60,653 nucleotides of DNA from Pseudomonadota bacterium (GTDB taxonomy: Bacteria; Pseudomonadota; Alphaproteobacteria; Sphingomonadales; SMXR01). Positions within the stretch are counted from its first letter, which is position 1. Every line of letters starts with the position of its first letter. Positions 1 to 7,112 of the stretch are shown here, in pieces. Below the pieces are notes generated by a model. It ran no database searches. It was not told the DNA's origin and saw nothing but the letters and a program-made list of their open reading frames with translations. The stretch lies in assembly GCA_022566895.1 (NCBI GenBank), contig JADFIA010000012.1, forward strand, positions 1 to 60,653, written 5' to 3'. Both the position numbers and the translations under genes were made by a program.

Positions 1-3
1 CCG

Positions 4-381
4 GTGCCGCCCGAACTTAAACAGAGCATGGCCGGACTGGCCGAGGCGGTGGGGGCCGTCGACGGGTTGTTGAAAGCTGGCGAAATCGGAAAGGCGGGCG
101 AGCGCATGGTCGGCATAGAGGCGCTGGTGGCCGACATGGCACGGCGGGCCGATCCCGATCGGGTGCGGGGAAAGAAAGTGTTGGCGGGCGCGATTCGCAG
201 CAAGGAAATGGGCAGCGGCCGCAAGGCGAAAGTGCCGACGGCCGAACTGATTACCTATTTCGAGGCCAGCCCCAAACACACCATCAGGAAGACGGCGCAG
301 CACTTCGGCATGCTATCCGACACCGTGAAGAAACGGCTCCAGCGGGAAAAAAAACGGCTCCAGCGGGAAAAAAAGAAGTAA
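4..381 (+). CDS. Hypothetical protein with C-terminal helix-turn-helix, possibly phage-derived (5' end may lie outside the window)
   Basis: The frame is open to the left window edge, so the GTG at position 4 may not be the real start. I do not recognise a family. Residues about 80-115 look like a helix-turn-helix: a lysine/histidine-rich stretch followed by TAQHFGMLSDTVKKRLQ, as in resolvase- or terminase-type DNA-binding segments. The C-terminus is very basic and is built from a duplicated heptapeptide KRLQREK, encoded by a perfect 21-bp tandem repeat. It lies just upstream of an AlpA-type regulator and a phage-type methylase fragment, so it is probably part of the same island remnant. DNA binding is inferred only from residue pattern. 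Confidence 0.45.
   Translation: MPPELKQSMAGLAEAVGAVDGLLKAGEIGKAGERMVGIEALVADMARRADPDRVRGKKVLAGAIRSKEMGSGRKAKVPTAELITYFEASPKHTIRKTAQHFGMLSDTVKKRLQREKKRLQREKKK
331..372 (+). repeat. 21-bp perfect tandem duplication inside a gene end
   Basis: Positions 331-351 and 352-372 are identical. The unit is seven codons long, so it keeps the frame and doubles the peptide KRLQREK at the end of the preceding gene. The unit carries an A-run at its end, which makes replication slippage a likely origin. Confidence 0.9.
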
Positions 382-429
382 AAAAGTAGGGACATTGGCC
401 GCCCATGTCCCCCCTCTATGATGATATTT

Positions 430-460
430 AAAAGTCCTCTTTGCCACCAGGAGGACTTTT
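430..460 (+). promoter_or_regulatory. 10-bp perfect inverted repeat covering the Shine-Dalgarno of the AlpA-like gene
   Basis: Positions 430-439 and 451-460 are exact reverse complements (AAAAGTCCTC / GAGGACTTTT) around an 11-nt loop. The right arm and loop end hold the AGGAGGA ribosome-binding site (449-455) of the ATG at 463. The T-run after the right arm also resembles a weak intrinsic terminator for the upstream gene. It could thus act as terminator, attenuator or translational lock; the sequence alone does not decide. Confidence 0.55.
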
Positions 461-1626
461 TCATGCAACACAACCGCCTACTCCGAAGGCCCGAAGTCGA
501 AAGGCTTGTCGGCCTGGGGCGCTCCGTTATCTATGCCGCCATCGCTCGCGGCGAGTTTCCGCGTCCCGTGAAAATCGGCCGCCGCGCCGTGGCCTGGCAT
601 GAGTCCGACATTGACGCCTGGATAGCCGCACGGATCGCCGAGCGTGCTGTGGACAACCAGCAAGACTTAGGAGAGACGACGGCAGGTAAAGAGGCTGAAT
701 TTAAAAATATCACCGCCTTGCGACCTTATGAGAGGAACGCCCGCACTCATTCAAAAAAACAGATTTCCCAGATCGCCAAAAGCATCAAGACCTTCGGGTT
801 CCTGAATCCGATTATTATTGATGCTTCAAACATGATCATCGCCGGGCACGGCCGTTTTGAAGCCGCGAAGCTCCTTGGTTTGCAGGTTGTCCCGACGATT
901 CTCGCCGATCACCTGACCGACGCACAGAAACGGGCCTATGCTCTTGCCGACAACAAAATCGCTGAAAACGCGACGTGGGACAGAAATCTTCTCAGAATCG
1001 AACTGTCCCAATTGCTCGAGATCGAAAACGAAGTTGAGATCGACGTCACGGGCTTTGCGACCCCGGAAATCGATCTTCTGATAAACCCGGTCTCATCCGG
1101 CTTGCCGGAACCGCCGATTCCTTCTCCCCCAACTATCCCGGTTACGGTCGCAGGGGACCTCTGGCATCTTGGACGGCACAAGGTTTTGTGCGGAGATGCC
1201 ACCAAACGGGAAGGTTTTAAAGCCCTTTTTGGAAGGCGCAGGGCCCGACTGGTGTTTACAGATCCTCCCTATAATGTCTCAATCACAGGTCACGCCCGGG
1301 GCCGTTCAAAAGCAATCCACTCCGAGTTCGCCATGGCCTCGGGAGAAATGACTTCTGAGGAGTACCAGAGTTTCCTGGCAAAGGTCCTGGCGCTTGCTGC
1401 AGGTTTCAGCCTGGATGGGGCTCTCCACTACATCTGTATGGACTGGCGCCATATTCGGGACCTTCTGGAGGCGACGGAGGGAATTTACTCCGAGTTCAAG
1501 AACCTTTGCGTCTGGAACAAGAATGTTGGCGGGATGGGGAGTTTTTACCGCTCAAAACACGAACTGGTTTTTGTCTTCAAATATGGCAAAGCCCGTCATG
1601 TCAACAATGTGGATCTGGGAAGGTAC

Positions 1627-1904
1627 CTTCAGGTGGATGAAGCGCCTCACCGAGCTGCCGCTTTCTTGGGAAAAGCAGCGCCAGGTCCTCGGATTCGCCT
1701 CGTAATCCGATTCCTTCATGGTCACCAGAATCCAATAGTGTGGTTACGTTTCGTGTCTCCGGAGACGATTGGGGAAACGCCGTCAAATCGGCGTGAAAAA
1801 GGCGCCTCCCGACCACAATATGCTAGCGTATACAGGTCGAAGTCATTGAAATTGCGGCAGAAATGCCTTGACGTCTCCCGGTGGGCGGTTCGCATGGAAA
1901 TGAG
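1627..1904. other. Non-coding scar between methylase fragment and tRNA-Ala
   Basis: No credible gene is seen here. The stretch contains a 12-bp palindrome (1755-1766, GTCTCCGGAGAC) and a 6-bp stem/6-nt loop hairpin at 1777-1794 followed by an A-run. It adjoins the 3' end of the minus-strand tRNA-Ala, the usual target side for tyrosine-integrase insertions, but no integrase gene or duplicated tRNA end is visible inside the window. Confidence 0.4.
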
Positions 1905-1980
1905 TGGTGGAGCCGAGGGGAATCGAACCCCTGACCTCAGCATTGCGAACGCTGCGCTCTCCCAACTGAGCTACGGCCCC
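1905..1980 (-). tRNA. tRNA-Ala (anticodon CGC)
   Basis: Read on the minus strand, this folds as a standard cloverleaf: acceptor GGGGCCG/CGGCTCC, D arm GCTC...GAGC, anticodon stem CAGCG/TGCTG with loop TTCGCAA (anticodon CGC), T arm AGGGG TTCGATT CCCCT. The acceptor contains the G3:U70 pair, the main alanine identity element. CCA is encoded at 1905-1907. The 3' end faces the prophage remnant to the left. Confidence 0.95.
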
Positions 1981-2077
1981 ATGTCGTCTTCAAAATGGCT
2001 TTCGAAGGCGCCCTTTCCTAGCTCCAAGTCTCGGGGGCGGCAAGGGTTTTTTCCGGCACCCGATGGCGCCCAACCCC

Positions 2078-3604
2078 CTAAGCTTGGCCGAAGGTGCTGA
2101 TCAAGGCCAGGAACAGAGCCGCGGCCAGGAAGGCCGAGGCCGGTACCGTGATCAGCCAGGCCAAGACGATGGTCAAAAGATGCCGCCGCCGCACCAGCCG
2201 CCGGCGGTTCCGTTTCTTGATCTTCTTGCGGTCCTTCTTGGGCAGCGCCTTCCATTCTTCCTTGGTCATGGTGGCGCGGGCCTCGGCCCAGGTGAAAAGT
2301 GGCATTGGCCGGGATCTGTTGGCCAGCCATTCGCGCAGAAGCCCAACCCCGAAAACCCCGCCGACCGCGATATGGGTCGATGAGACGGGAAGCCCCAACC
2401 CCGAAGCAACAATCACCGTAATCGCCGCCGAGAGGGCGACGCAAAAGGCCCGGGTCTGATTCAGCCGCGTGATCTCCTTGCCCACCGTCCTGATCAGCTT
2501 CGGCCCGAACAGCATCAATCCGACCCCGATGCCGAGACCGCCGATCACCATGACCCACAGCGGGATGGTCACCTGCGCCTGGACGCCGCCTTGACCGACC
2601 GCGCTGACGATGGCGGCCAGGGGTCCAATAGCGTTGGCCACATCGTTGGCCCCATGGGCAAAGGCCAAAAGAGCGGCCGAGAATATAAGCGGCACGGTAA
2701 ACAGTTGGCTGACGGACCTCTTGCGGTTTTCAAGGCCCTCGGAGGCCCGCGCGATCATAGGCCGGGCGATGGCATAGGTGCCGATAAGAGCGCCGGCGCC
2801 CAGCGTCCAGACCATCCAGATCTCAGGCGTCCAGATGCGCTGCAGGCCCTTGACCGACAGATACATCGCGAAGGCAGCAGCCATGATCGCCACCAGCACC
2901 GGCACCCAGCGCCGGGCGGCTTCCAGCTTGTCCTCGCGCAGCAGCACAGCCCATCTTAAGAAATAGAGAAATGCCGCGGCAATCACGCCGCCAAGCAGCG
3001 GCGAAATGACCCAGCTGGAGGCGATTGCACCCATGGTTGGCCAGTTGACCGTGGCCACACCGGCCGCCGCAACCCCGGCCCCCAATACGCCGCCTACGAT
3101 CGAATGGGTGGTCGAGACGGGAGCCCCGAACCAGGTCGCCAGATTGATCCACAGAGCGGCCGACATAAGTGCCGCCATCATCAGCCAGATGAAGGTCGTG
3201 GTGCCCTCGACATTTTCCGGATTGATAATGCCCTTGGAGATGGTCGAGACCACATCGCCGCCGGCCAGATAGGCACCGGCGGCCTCGAAGACGGCGGCGA
3301 TGGTCAGGGCCCCGACCAGGGTCAGGGCGCCGGAGCCGACCGGCGGACCCATGGTATTGGCGACGTCGTTGGCGCCGATGTTCAAGGCCATATAGGCGCC
3401 GATGACGGCGGCTGCGATCACAAAACCGCCTCCCGGAGCGCCGCCGAACATGGCGTAGGCGGCGACCCCGACGACGGCCATAAAGACAATGGCGAGACCA
3501 ATGCGAAGTGTCTGGCCGCCATCTCCATCCAAAAATGGTGCGATCGAACTGGAAAGAACCGAATAACTTACAAGGTCGTTCTTGGCCTTATATTTCTTCG
3601 GCAC
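2078..3604 (-). CDS. pit: Low-affinity inorganic phosphate transporter (PiT family)
   Basis: A 508-residue inner-membrane protein of the PiT family, which moves metal-phosphate or Pi by ion symport. Two copies of the family signature are visible: GANDVANTMGPPVGSGALT near residue 78 and HGANDVANAIGPLAA near 315. Each is followed by a conserved PVSTTHS / PVSSTHI segment, as expected for the inverted-repeat fold. About ten hydrophobic segments are present, with a long basic cytoplasmic stretch (EEWKALPKKDRKKIKKRNRR) near residue 455 before the last membrane helix. Start is GTG at 3604, preceded by GAGGGG with 6-nt spacing. It is a single gene ending about 100 bp from tRNA-Ala. No phoU-like gene is adjacent. 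Confidence 0.93.
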   Translation of the reverse strand: MPKKYKAKNDLVSYSVLSSSIAPFLDGDGGQTLRIGLAIVFMAVVGVAAYAMFGGAPGGGFVIAAAVIGAYMALNIGANDVANTMGPPVGSGALTLVGALTIAAVFEAAGAYLAGGDVVSTISKGIINPENVEGTTTFIWLMMAALMSAALWINLATWFGAPVSTTHSIVGGVLGAGVAAAGVATVNWPTMGAIASSWVISPLLGGVIAAAFLYFLRWAVLLREDKLEAARRWVPVLVAIMAAAFAMYLSVKGLQRIWTPEIWMVWTLGAGALIGTYAIARPMIARASEGLENRKRSVSQLFTVPLIFSAALLAFAHGANDVANAIGPLAAIVSAVGQGGVQAQVTIPLWVMVIGGLGIGVGLMLFGPKLIRTVGKEITRLNQTRAFCVALSAAITVIVASGLGLPVSSTHIAVGGVFGVGLLREWLANRSRPMPLFTWAEARATMTKEEWKALPKKDRKKIKKRNRRRLVRRRHLLTIVLAWLITVPASAFLAAALFLALISTFGQA

Positions 3605-3805
3605 TCTGAACCCCTCTAATCAGATGTCCCCTCATGTCACCGGCCTTGTTGCGTTTCGCCCCAAGGAAAGCAAGCACGAATTTCGAATTTCTTTAACCTA
3701 TTGATCTCTAATGGTAAAATATAAACAGGGAGACGATCGCCGGCGCTTTCCGATCCGCCAAATTGGCCCCAAGCGAATCATTGCAAGGTCGGAAGATTGC
3801 ACCGA

Positions 3806-4261
3806 TCAGCGTCGGCCGGCCGACTCCCCGAGCCAGGCGATGCAGTCCACTTCGGCCCTGGCCCCGAGGGCCAGGCCGTTCACTCCGAGGGCGGCTCGCG
3901 CCGGCCGGCGCTCGGGTTTGAAAAAGCTCACATACACCTGGTTAAAGGCCGACCATTCGGCCATATCGGCCAGGAAGACCTGGCATTTGACGATAGCGTC
4001 CATATCGGCCCCGAAGTGGGCCAGCGTGGCCTTTATATTCTCCATGGTCTGCCTGGTCTCGGCGGCAATCCCGCCGGGCACCAGCTGGCCGTCTTTGACC
4101 CCGATATCGCCCGACAGATAGAGCGTATCACCGACCCGGACGGCGCTTGAGAATGGCAGGGCCGGGTTGCCGTGCAGGGTTACATATTCAGGCACGGCCA
4201 TGGCCGTGCTGCCAATTCCGATAAGGCCAAAAGATAAGGCGGCCAGCCGCAACAGTTTCAT
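3806..4261 (-). CDS. Exported RidA (YjgF/UK114) family protein
   Basis: A 151-residue protein with a cleavable signal peptide (about residues 1-22, ending ...GSTAMA) followed by a RidA fold: AVRVGDTLYLSGDIG, then a segment ending in CQVFLADMAEWSAFN, then RPARAALGV with the Arg that in RidA binds the carboxylate of imine intermediates. Cytosolic RidA hydrolyses reactive enamines and imines from PLP enzymes. The signal peptide puts this copy in the periplasm, where its substrate is unknown. A strong GGAGGG site precedes the ATG at 4261. It lies downstream of moaA and nadK, after a gene fragment. Confidence 0.88.
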   Translation of the reverse strand: MKLLRLAALSFGLIGIGSTAMAVPEYVTLHGNPALPFSSAVRVGDTLYLSGDIGVKDGQLVPGGIAAETRQTMENIKATLAHFGADMDAIVKCQVFLADMAEWSAFNQVYVSFFKPERRPARAALGVNGLALGARAEVDCIAWLGESAGRR

Positions 4262-4301
4262 TTGTTTCCCTCCTGATTGATTTTGTTTTCAATATTCTTC
4301 T

Positions 4302-4370
4302 TTGACCGTCATCCGGCCATTCGAGCCGGTAGGTCATATTGCCGCAGTGACAGCCGCCACCAAGCTTCAT
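4302..4370 (-). pseudogene. N-terminal fragment of a GFA-type (Gfa/CENP-V) zinc-binding protein
   Basis: Five bases after the nadK stop an ATG at 4370 opens a frame reading MKLGGGCHCGNMTYRLEWPD. This is the typical start of the Gfa/CENP-V family (GGCHCG with the first two zinc cysteines). The similarity stops after about 23 residues. The frame runs into unrelated sequence overlapping the start of the ridA-like gene, and the remaining zinc cysteines are absent. I read it as the 5' stump of a gene once co-transcribed with nadK, deleted together with any DNA between it and ridA. Confidence 0.6.
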
Positions 4371-4375
4371 TGGTC

Positions 4376-5137
4376 CTATTCCACAAACTGTTCCAAAAGA
4401 ATGCGTTCGTCGAGATTGTGGTCGGGATCGAAAAGCAGCTTCAACTCGACCGAACGGTCTTCCTCGATATTCACTTCGAGGACATCGCGGTATTCTTCTT
4501 GGTCGGCTACGGCGCTGATCGGGCGATGGTCGCCTTCGAGCACCTCAAGACGGATCTTCGAAGTATGCGCAAGCTGGGCACCGCGCCAGCGCCGCGGCCT
4601 GAAGGCGCTGATCGGCGTCAGCGCCAGAAGGCCGGTTCCCAACGGGATGATCGGGCCGTGAGCCGACAGGTTATAGGCCGTGCTGCCGGCCGGCGTGGCC
4701 ACCAGAACGCCGTCGCAGACCAGTTCTTTCATCCGCACCTTGCCGTCGACGTGAATGCGAATCTTGGCCGCCAGCCGGGTCTGGCGCAATAGCGAGACTT
4801 CGTTGAGGGCCAGCGCTTCGACCTCTTTGCCATCGCTCAGTTTGGCCCGCATGCGCAGCGGATGGAGGACTTGCTCCTTGGCCTCCTTGATCCGTTCCAG
4901 GAGACCCTCGAGCCTGAACTTGTTCATCAAAAAGCCGACCGTGCCCCGATTGAGGCCGAAGATAGGGACCTGACGTCGCAAACAGGCGTGAAGCGTATGC
5001 AGCATAAAGCCATCGCCGCCCAGGGCCACGATAACCTCCGCCTGATCCGGCTCGACCGTATCATATTGGGCGGTCAGCTCGTCACGCGCCGCTTCGGCCT
5101 CCGGGGAGCGGCTGGATATGATGGCGATCCTGGTCAT
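4376..5137 (-). CDS. nadK: NAD kinase
   Basis: A 253-residue cytosolic NAD kinase that makes NADP from NAD with ATP or polyphosphate. The ATP-binding GGDG motif is visible ([16 protein letters not shown], near residue 40). [12 protein letters not shown] follows, then [20 protein letters not shown], the conserved NAD-binding block of the family. Length is in the usual alphaproteobacterial range. ATG at 5137 has an AAAGGG site. The gene lies 30 bp downstream of moaA and probably shares its transcript. Confidence 0.95.
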   Translation of the reverse strand: MTRIAIISSRSPEAEAARDELTAQYDTVEPDQAEVIVALGGDGFMLHTLHACLRRQVPIFGLNRGTVGFLMNKFRLEGLLERIKEAKEQVLHPLRMRAKLSDGKEVEALALNEVSLLRQTRLAAKIRIHVDGKVRMKELVCDGVLVATPAGSTAYNLSAHGPIIPLGTGLLALTPISAFRPRRWRGAQLAHTSKIRLEVLEGDHRPISAVADQEEYRDVLEVNIEEDRSVELKLLFDPDHNLDERILLEQFVE

Positions 5138-5167
5138 AAATCCCTTTGAGCTTGGTCGGGGTTGGGA

Positions 5168-6196
5168 CTAGCCGCCAGTAACGCTCATGTGGCGGCGGGT
5201 GGCTGGCCGGGAGCCGGGCCGGTCGATGGCGAAATCGTGACCCTTGGGTTTGCGGGTCATGGCTTCCTGGATCGCGGCGACCAAAAGATCATCGTCCTCC
5301 GAGGCCCGCAAGGGGGTGCGTAAATCCGCCTGATCGTCCTGGCCAAGGCACATGTAAATGGTCCCCGTGCAGGTCACCCGGACCCGATTGCAGCCGTCGC
5401 AGAAATTCTGACTTAAGGGCGTGATCAGGCCGAGCCGCGTGCCGGTCTCTTTGATCTCATAATAGCGGGCCGGGCCGCCGGTACTGTGGGTGCTGGGGAT
5501 CAGGGTCCAGCTCTTTTCGATCTCTTTGAGCAGCACATCAAGCGGCATGAAGAAATCGAACCGGTCGCCCTCGACCTGTCCCATCGGCATGGTCTCGATG
5601 AGGGTCAGGTCCATGCCGCGCTGGCCGCACCAGGCGATCATCTGGTCGATTTCCCCATCGTTGACGCCTTTCAGCGCCACGGCGTTGATCTTGACCCGCA
5701 GGCCGGCGGCCAGTGCCGCTTCGATGCCGTCGATGACCTTGGCCAGATCACCGCGCCGGGTGAGCTGGCGAAAACGATCCGGATCGAGCGAATCCATCGA
5801 CACGTTAATCCGCCGCACACCGGCCGCATAAAGATCGTCGGCCAGGCGGGCCAGCTGACTGCCGTTGGTGGTCAGGGTCAACTCATCGAGTTCGCCGCTG
5901 TCCAAATGTCGGGCCAGATAATCGATCAGGGTCATGATGCCGCGGCGGACCAGCGGCTCGCCGCCGGTCAGGCGAATCTTGCGCACCCCCAGGCGAATAA
6001 AAGCGCCGCCCAGGCGGGCCAATTCCTCGATCGTGAGCACCTCGCGCTTGGGCAGGAAGGTCATGTCTTCGGCCATGCAATAGACACAGCGGAAATCGCA
6101 GCGGTCGGTGACCGACAGGCGCAGATAGGTGACGTGCCTGCCGAACGGGTCGACAAGGCCGCGATCGGCCTTTAGGGAGGCGCTGTTGCCGTGCAT
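5168..6196 (-). CDS. moaA: GTP 3',8-cyclase MoaA (molybdenum cofactor biosynthesis)
   Basis: A radical SAM enzyme of 342 residues catalysing the first committed step of molybdopterin synthesis, GTP to 3',8-cH2GTP. The N-terminal cluster motif is CDFRCVYC (Cys33, Cys37, Cys40) and LTGGEPLVR follows. The C-terminal second cluster is [18 protein letters not shown]. The protein ends in Gly-Gly, required in MoaA for GTP positioning. An upstream in-frame ATG at 6334 exists, but the 46 extra residues do not look like MoaA. ATG at 6196 is preceded by GGAG and fits the family start. Upstream lies the divergent aldolase/CoxL-like pair, which needs molybdenum cofactor. Confidence 0.95.
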   Translation of the reverse strand: MHGNSASLKADRGLVDPFGRHVTYLRLSVTDRCDFRCVYCMAEDMTFLPKREVLTIEELARLGGAFIRLGVRKIRLTGGEPLVRRGIMTLIDYLARHLDSGELDELTLTTNGSQLARLADDLYAAGVRRINVSMDSLDPDRFRQLTRRGDLAKVIDGIEAALAAGLRVKINAVALKGVNDGEIDQMIAWCGQRGMDLTLIETMPMGQVEGDRFDFFMPLDVLLKEIEKSWTLIPSTHSTGGPARYYEIKETGTRLGLITPLSQNFCDGCNRVRVTCTGTIYMCLGQDDQADLRTPLRASEDDDLLVAAIQEAMTRKPKGHDFAIDRPGSRPATRRHMSVTGG

Positions 6197-6314
6197 ACCG
6201 AGGTGGTCTCCATTAGGGTGGATCAATTTATAAGCTTCCGCTTGCCTTATGGGAAGGAAAAGGCTTTTCTTTTTGGCACGAGGATTTGATGGTGCGGCCA
6301 TCAAGGAGAGTGAG

Positions 6315-7085
6315 ATGGCAGGCAAGAAGGACAATGGCGCTTCGCTGGCCGGGCAGGTTTCGGCCGCCGAATGGCAGCTGCGCGTGGACTTGGCGGCGGC
6401 CTACCGGATGATTGCCCACCTGGGCTGGGACGATTTGATATTCACCCATCTTTCGGTCCGCCTGCCGGGCCCGGAGAAGCATTTTCTGATCAATCCTTTC
6501 GGCCTGTTGTTCGAGGAAATTACGGCCTCGAACCTGGTCAAGATCGGCCTCGACGGGTCGCCGGTGGCGCCGACCAATTACCCGGTCAACCCGGCCGGCT
6601 TTGTGATCCACGGCGCCATCCACGAAGCCCGCGAAGACGCCCACTGCGTTCTCCATATCCATACCATCGAGGGCATGGCCGTTTCGGCCCAGAAGGACGG
6701 ACTGTTGCCGATCACCCAGACCGCGATGGCGCTTTATGGCGATGTGGCCTACCACGATTATGAGGGCATCGTGCTCGACCAGGACGAAAAGCAGCGGCTC
6801 ATTGCGGCCCTCGGCGTGAAGCACAATCTGATCCTCAGAAACCACGGGCTCTTGACCGTTGGCGAGACCGTCGGCGAGGCATTTTTGAGGCTCTTTTTCC
6901 TGCAAAAGGCCTGCATGGCCCAGGTCCAGGCCCAGGCCGGCGGCGGCCCCCTGATCCACTGCTCGAAAGAGACCAGCCAGCGGGTGGCGGCGCAAACCGT
7001 GAGCGGCTTTCCCGCCCTTGGCCCGATGAGCTGGCAGGCGGTGGTGCGCAAAGTCGAGCGGCTCGATCCCGGCTTTGCAACCTGA
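6315..7085 (+). CDS. Class II aldolase/adducin family protein
   Basis: A 256-residue protein of the class II aldolase/adducin head fold (zinc-dependent fuculose/ribulose-phosphate aldolases and relatives). Visible family features are [26 protein letters not shown], the HIH of CVLHIHT, which supplies zinc ligands, and [14 protein letters not shown] with the third histidine. The ATG at 6315 follows a good AAGGAG site; an earlier in-frame ATG at 6249 lacks one. It sits 27 bp upstream of a CoxL-like dehydrogenase gene and is probably co-transcribed. The substrate cannot be told. Many members of this subgroup act on non-phosphorylated or unknown compounds. Confidence 0.88.
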   Translation: MAGKKDNGASLAGQVSAAEWQLRVDLAAAYRMIAHLGWDDLIFTHLSVRLPGPEKHFLINPFGLLFEEITASNLVKIGLDGSPVAPTNYPVNPAGFVIHGAIHEAREDAHCVLHIHTIEGMAVSAQKDGLLPITQTAMALYGDVAYHDYEGIVLDQDEKQRLIAALGVKHNLILRNHGLLTVGETVGEAFLRLFFLQKACMAQVQAQAGGGPLIHCSKETSQRVAAQTVSGFPALGPMSWQAVVRKVERLDPGFAT

Positions 7086-7112
7086 CCAATAAAACACCGA
7101 ACGGAGGGCGAC

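Larger units (their letters stand above)
463..2100 (+). pseudogene. Chimeric AlpA-like regulator / ParB-like nuclease domain / truncated DNA methylase
   Basis: The start at 463 has a strong AGGAGGA site. Residues 1-65 match a stand-alone AlpA-type winged-helix regulator (RRPEVERLVGLGRSVIYAAI ... KIGRRAVAWHESDIDAWI), normally a complete small protein. From about residue 80 the frame continues as a ParB/Srx-like domain (RPYERNARTHS ... AGHGRFEAAKLLGL ... ADNKIAENATWD). From about 240 it becomes a phage-type DNA methylase with the catalytic motif DPPYN near residue 267. Family similarity stops after LGRY (residue 388, position 1626), where such proteins continue with the Arg/Asn-rich segment and the SAM-binding FxGSGTT motif. 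Here the frame instead runs on as unrelated sequence through the antisense of tRNA-Ala. The most economical reading is two deletions in a prophage: one joined alpA to the methylase gene and one removed the methylase end. Base composition is AT-richer than in neighbouring genes, consistent with transfer. Without FxGSGTT it should be inactive as a methylase. Confidence 0.75.

Noticed and set aside
1777-1794. Intrinsic terminator near tRNA-Ala
   Set aside because: The 6-bp stem is followed by an A-run on the plus strand, and no T-run follows it on the minus strand, so a terminator call for either strand is weak.
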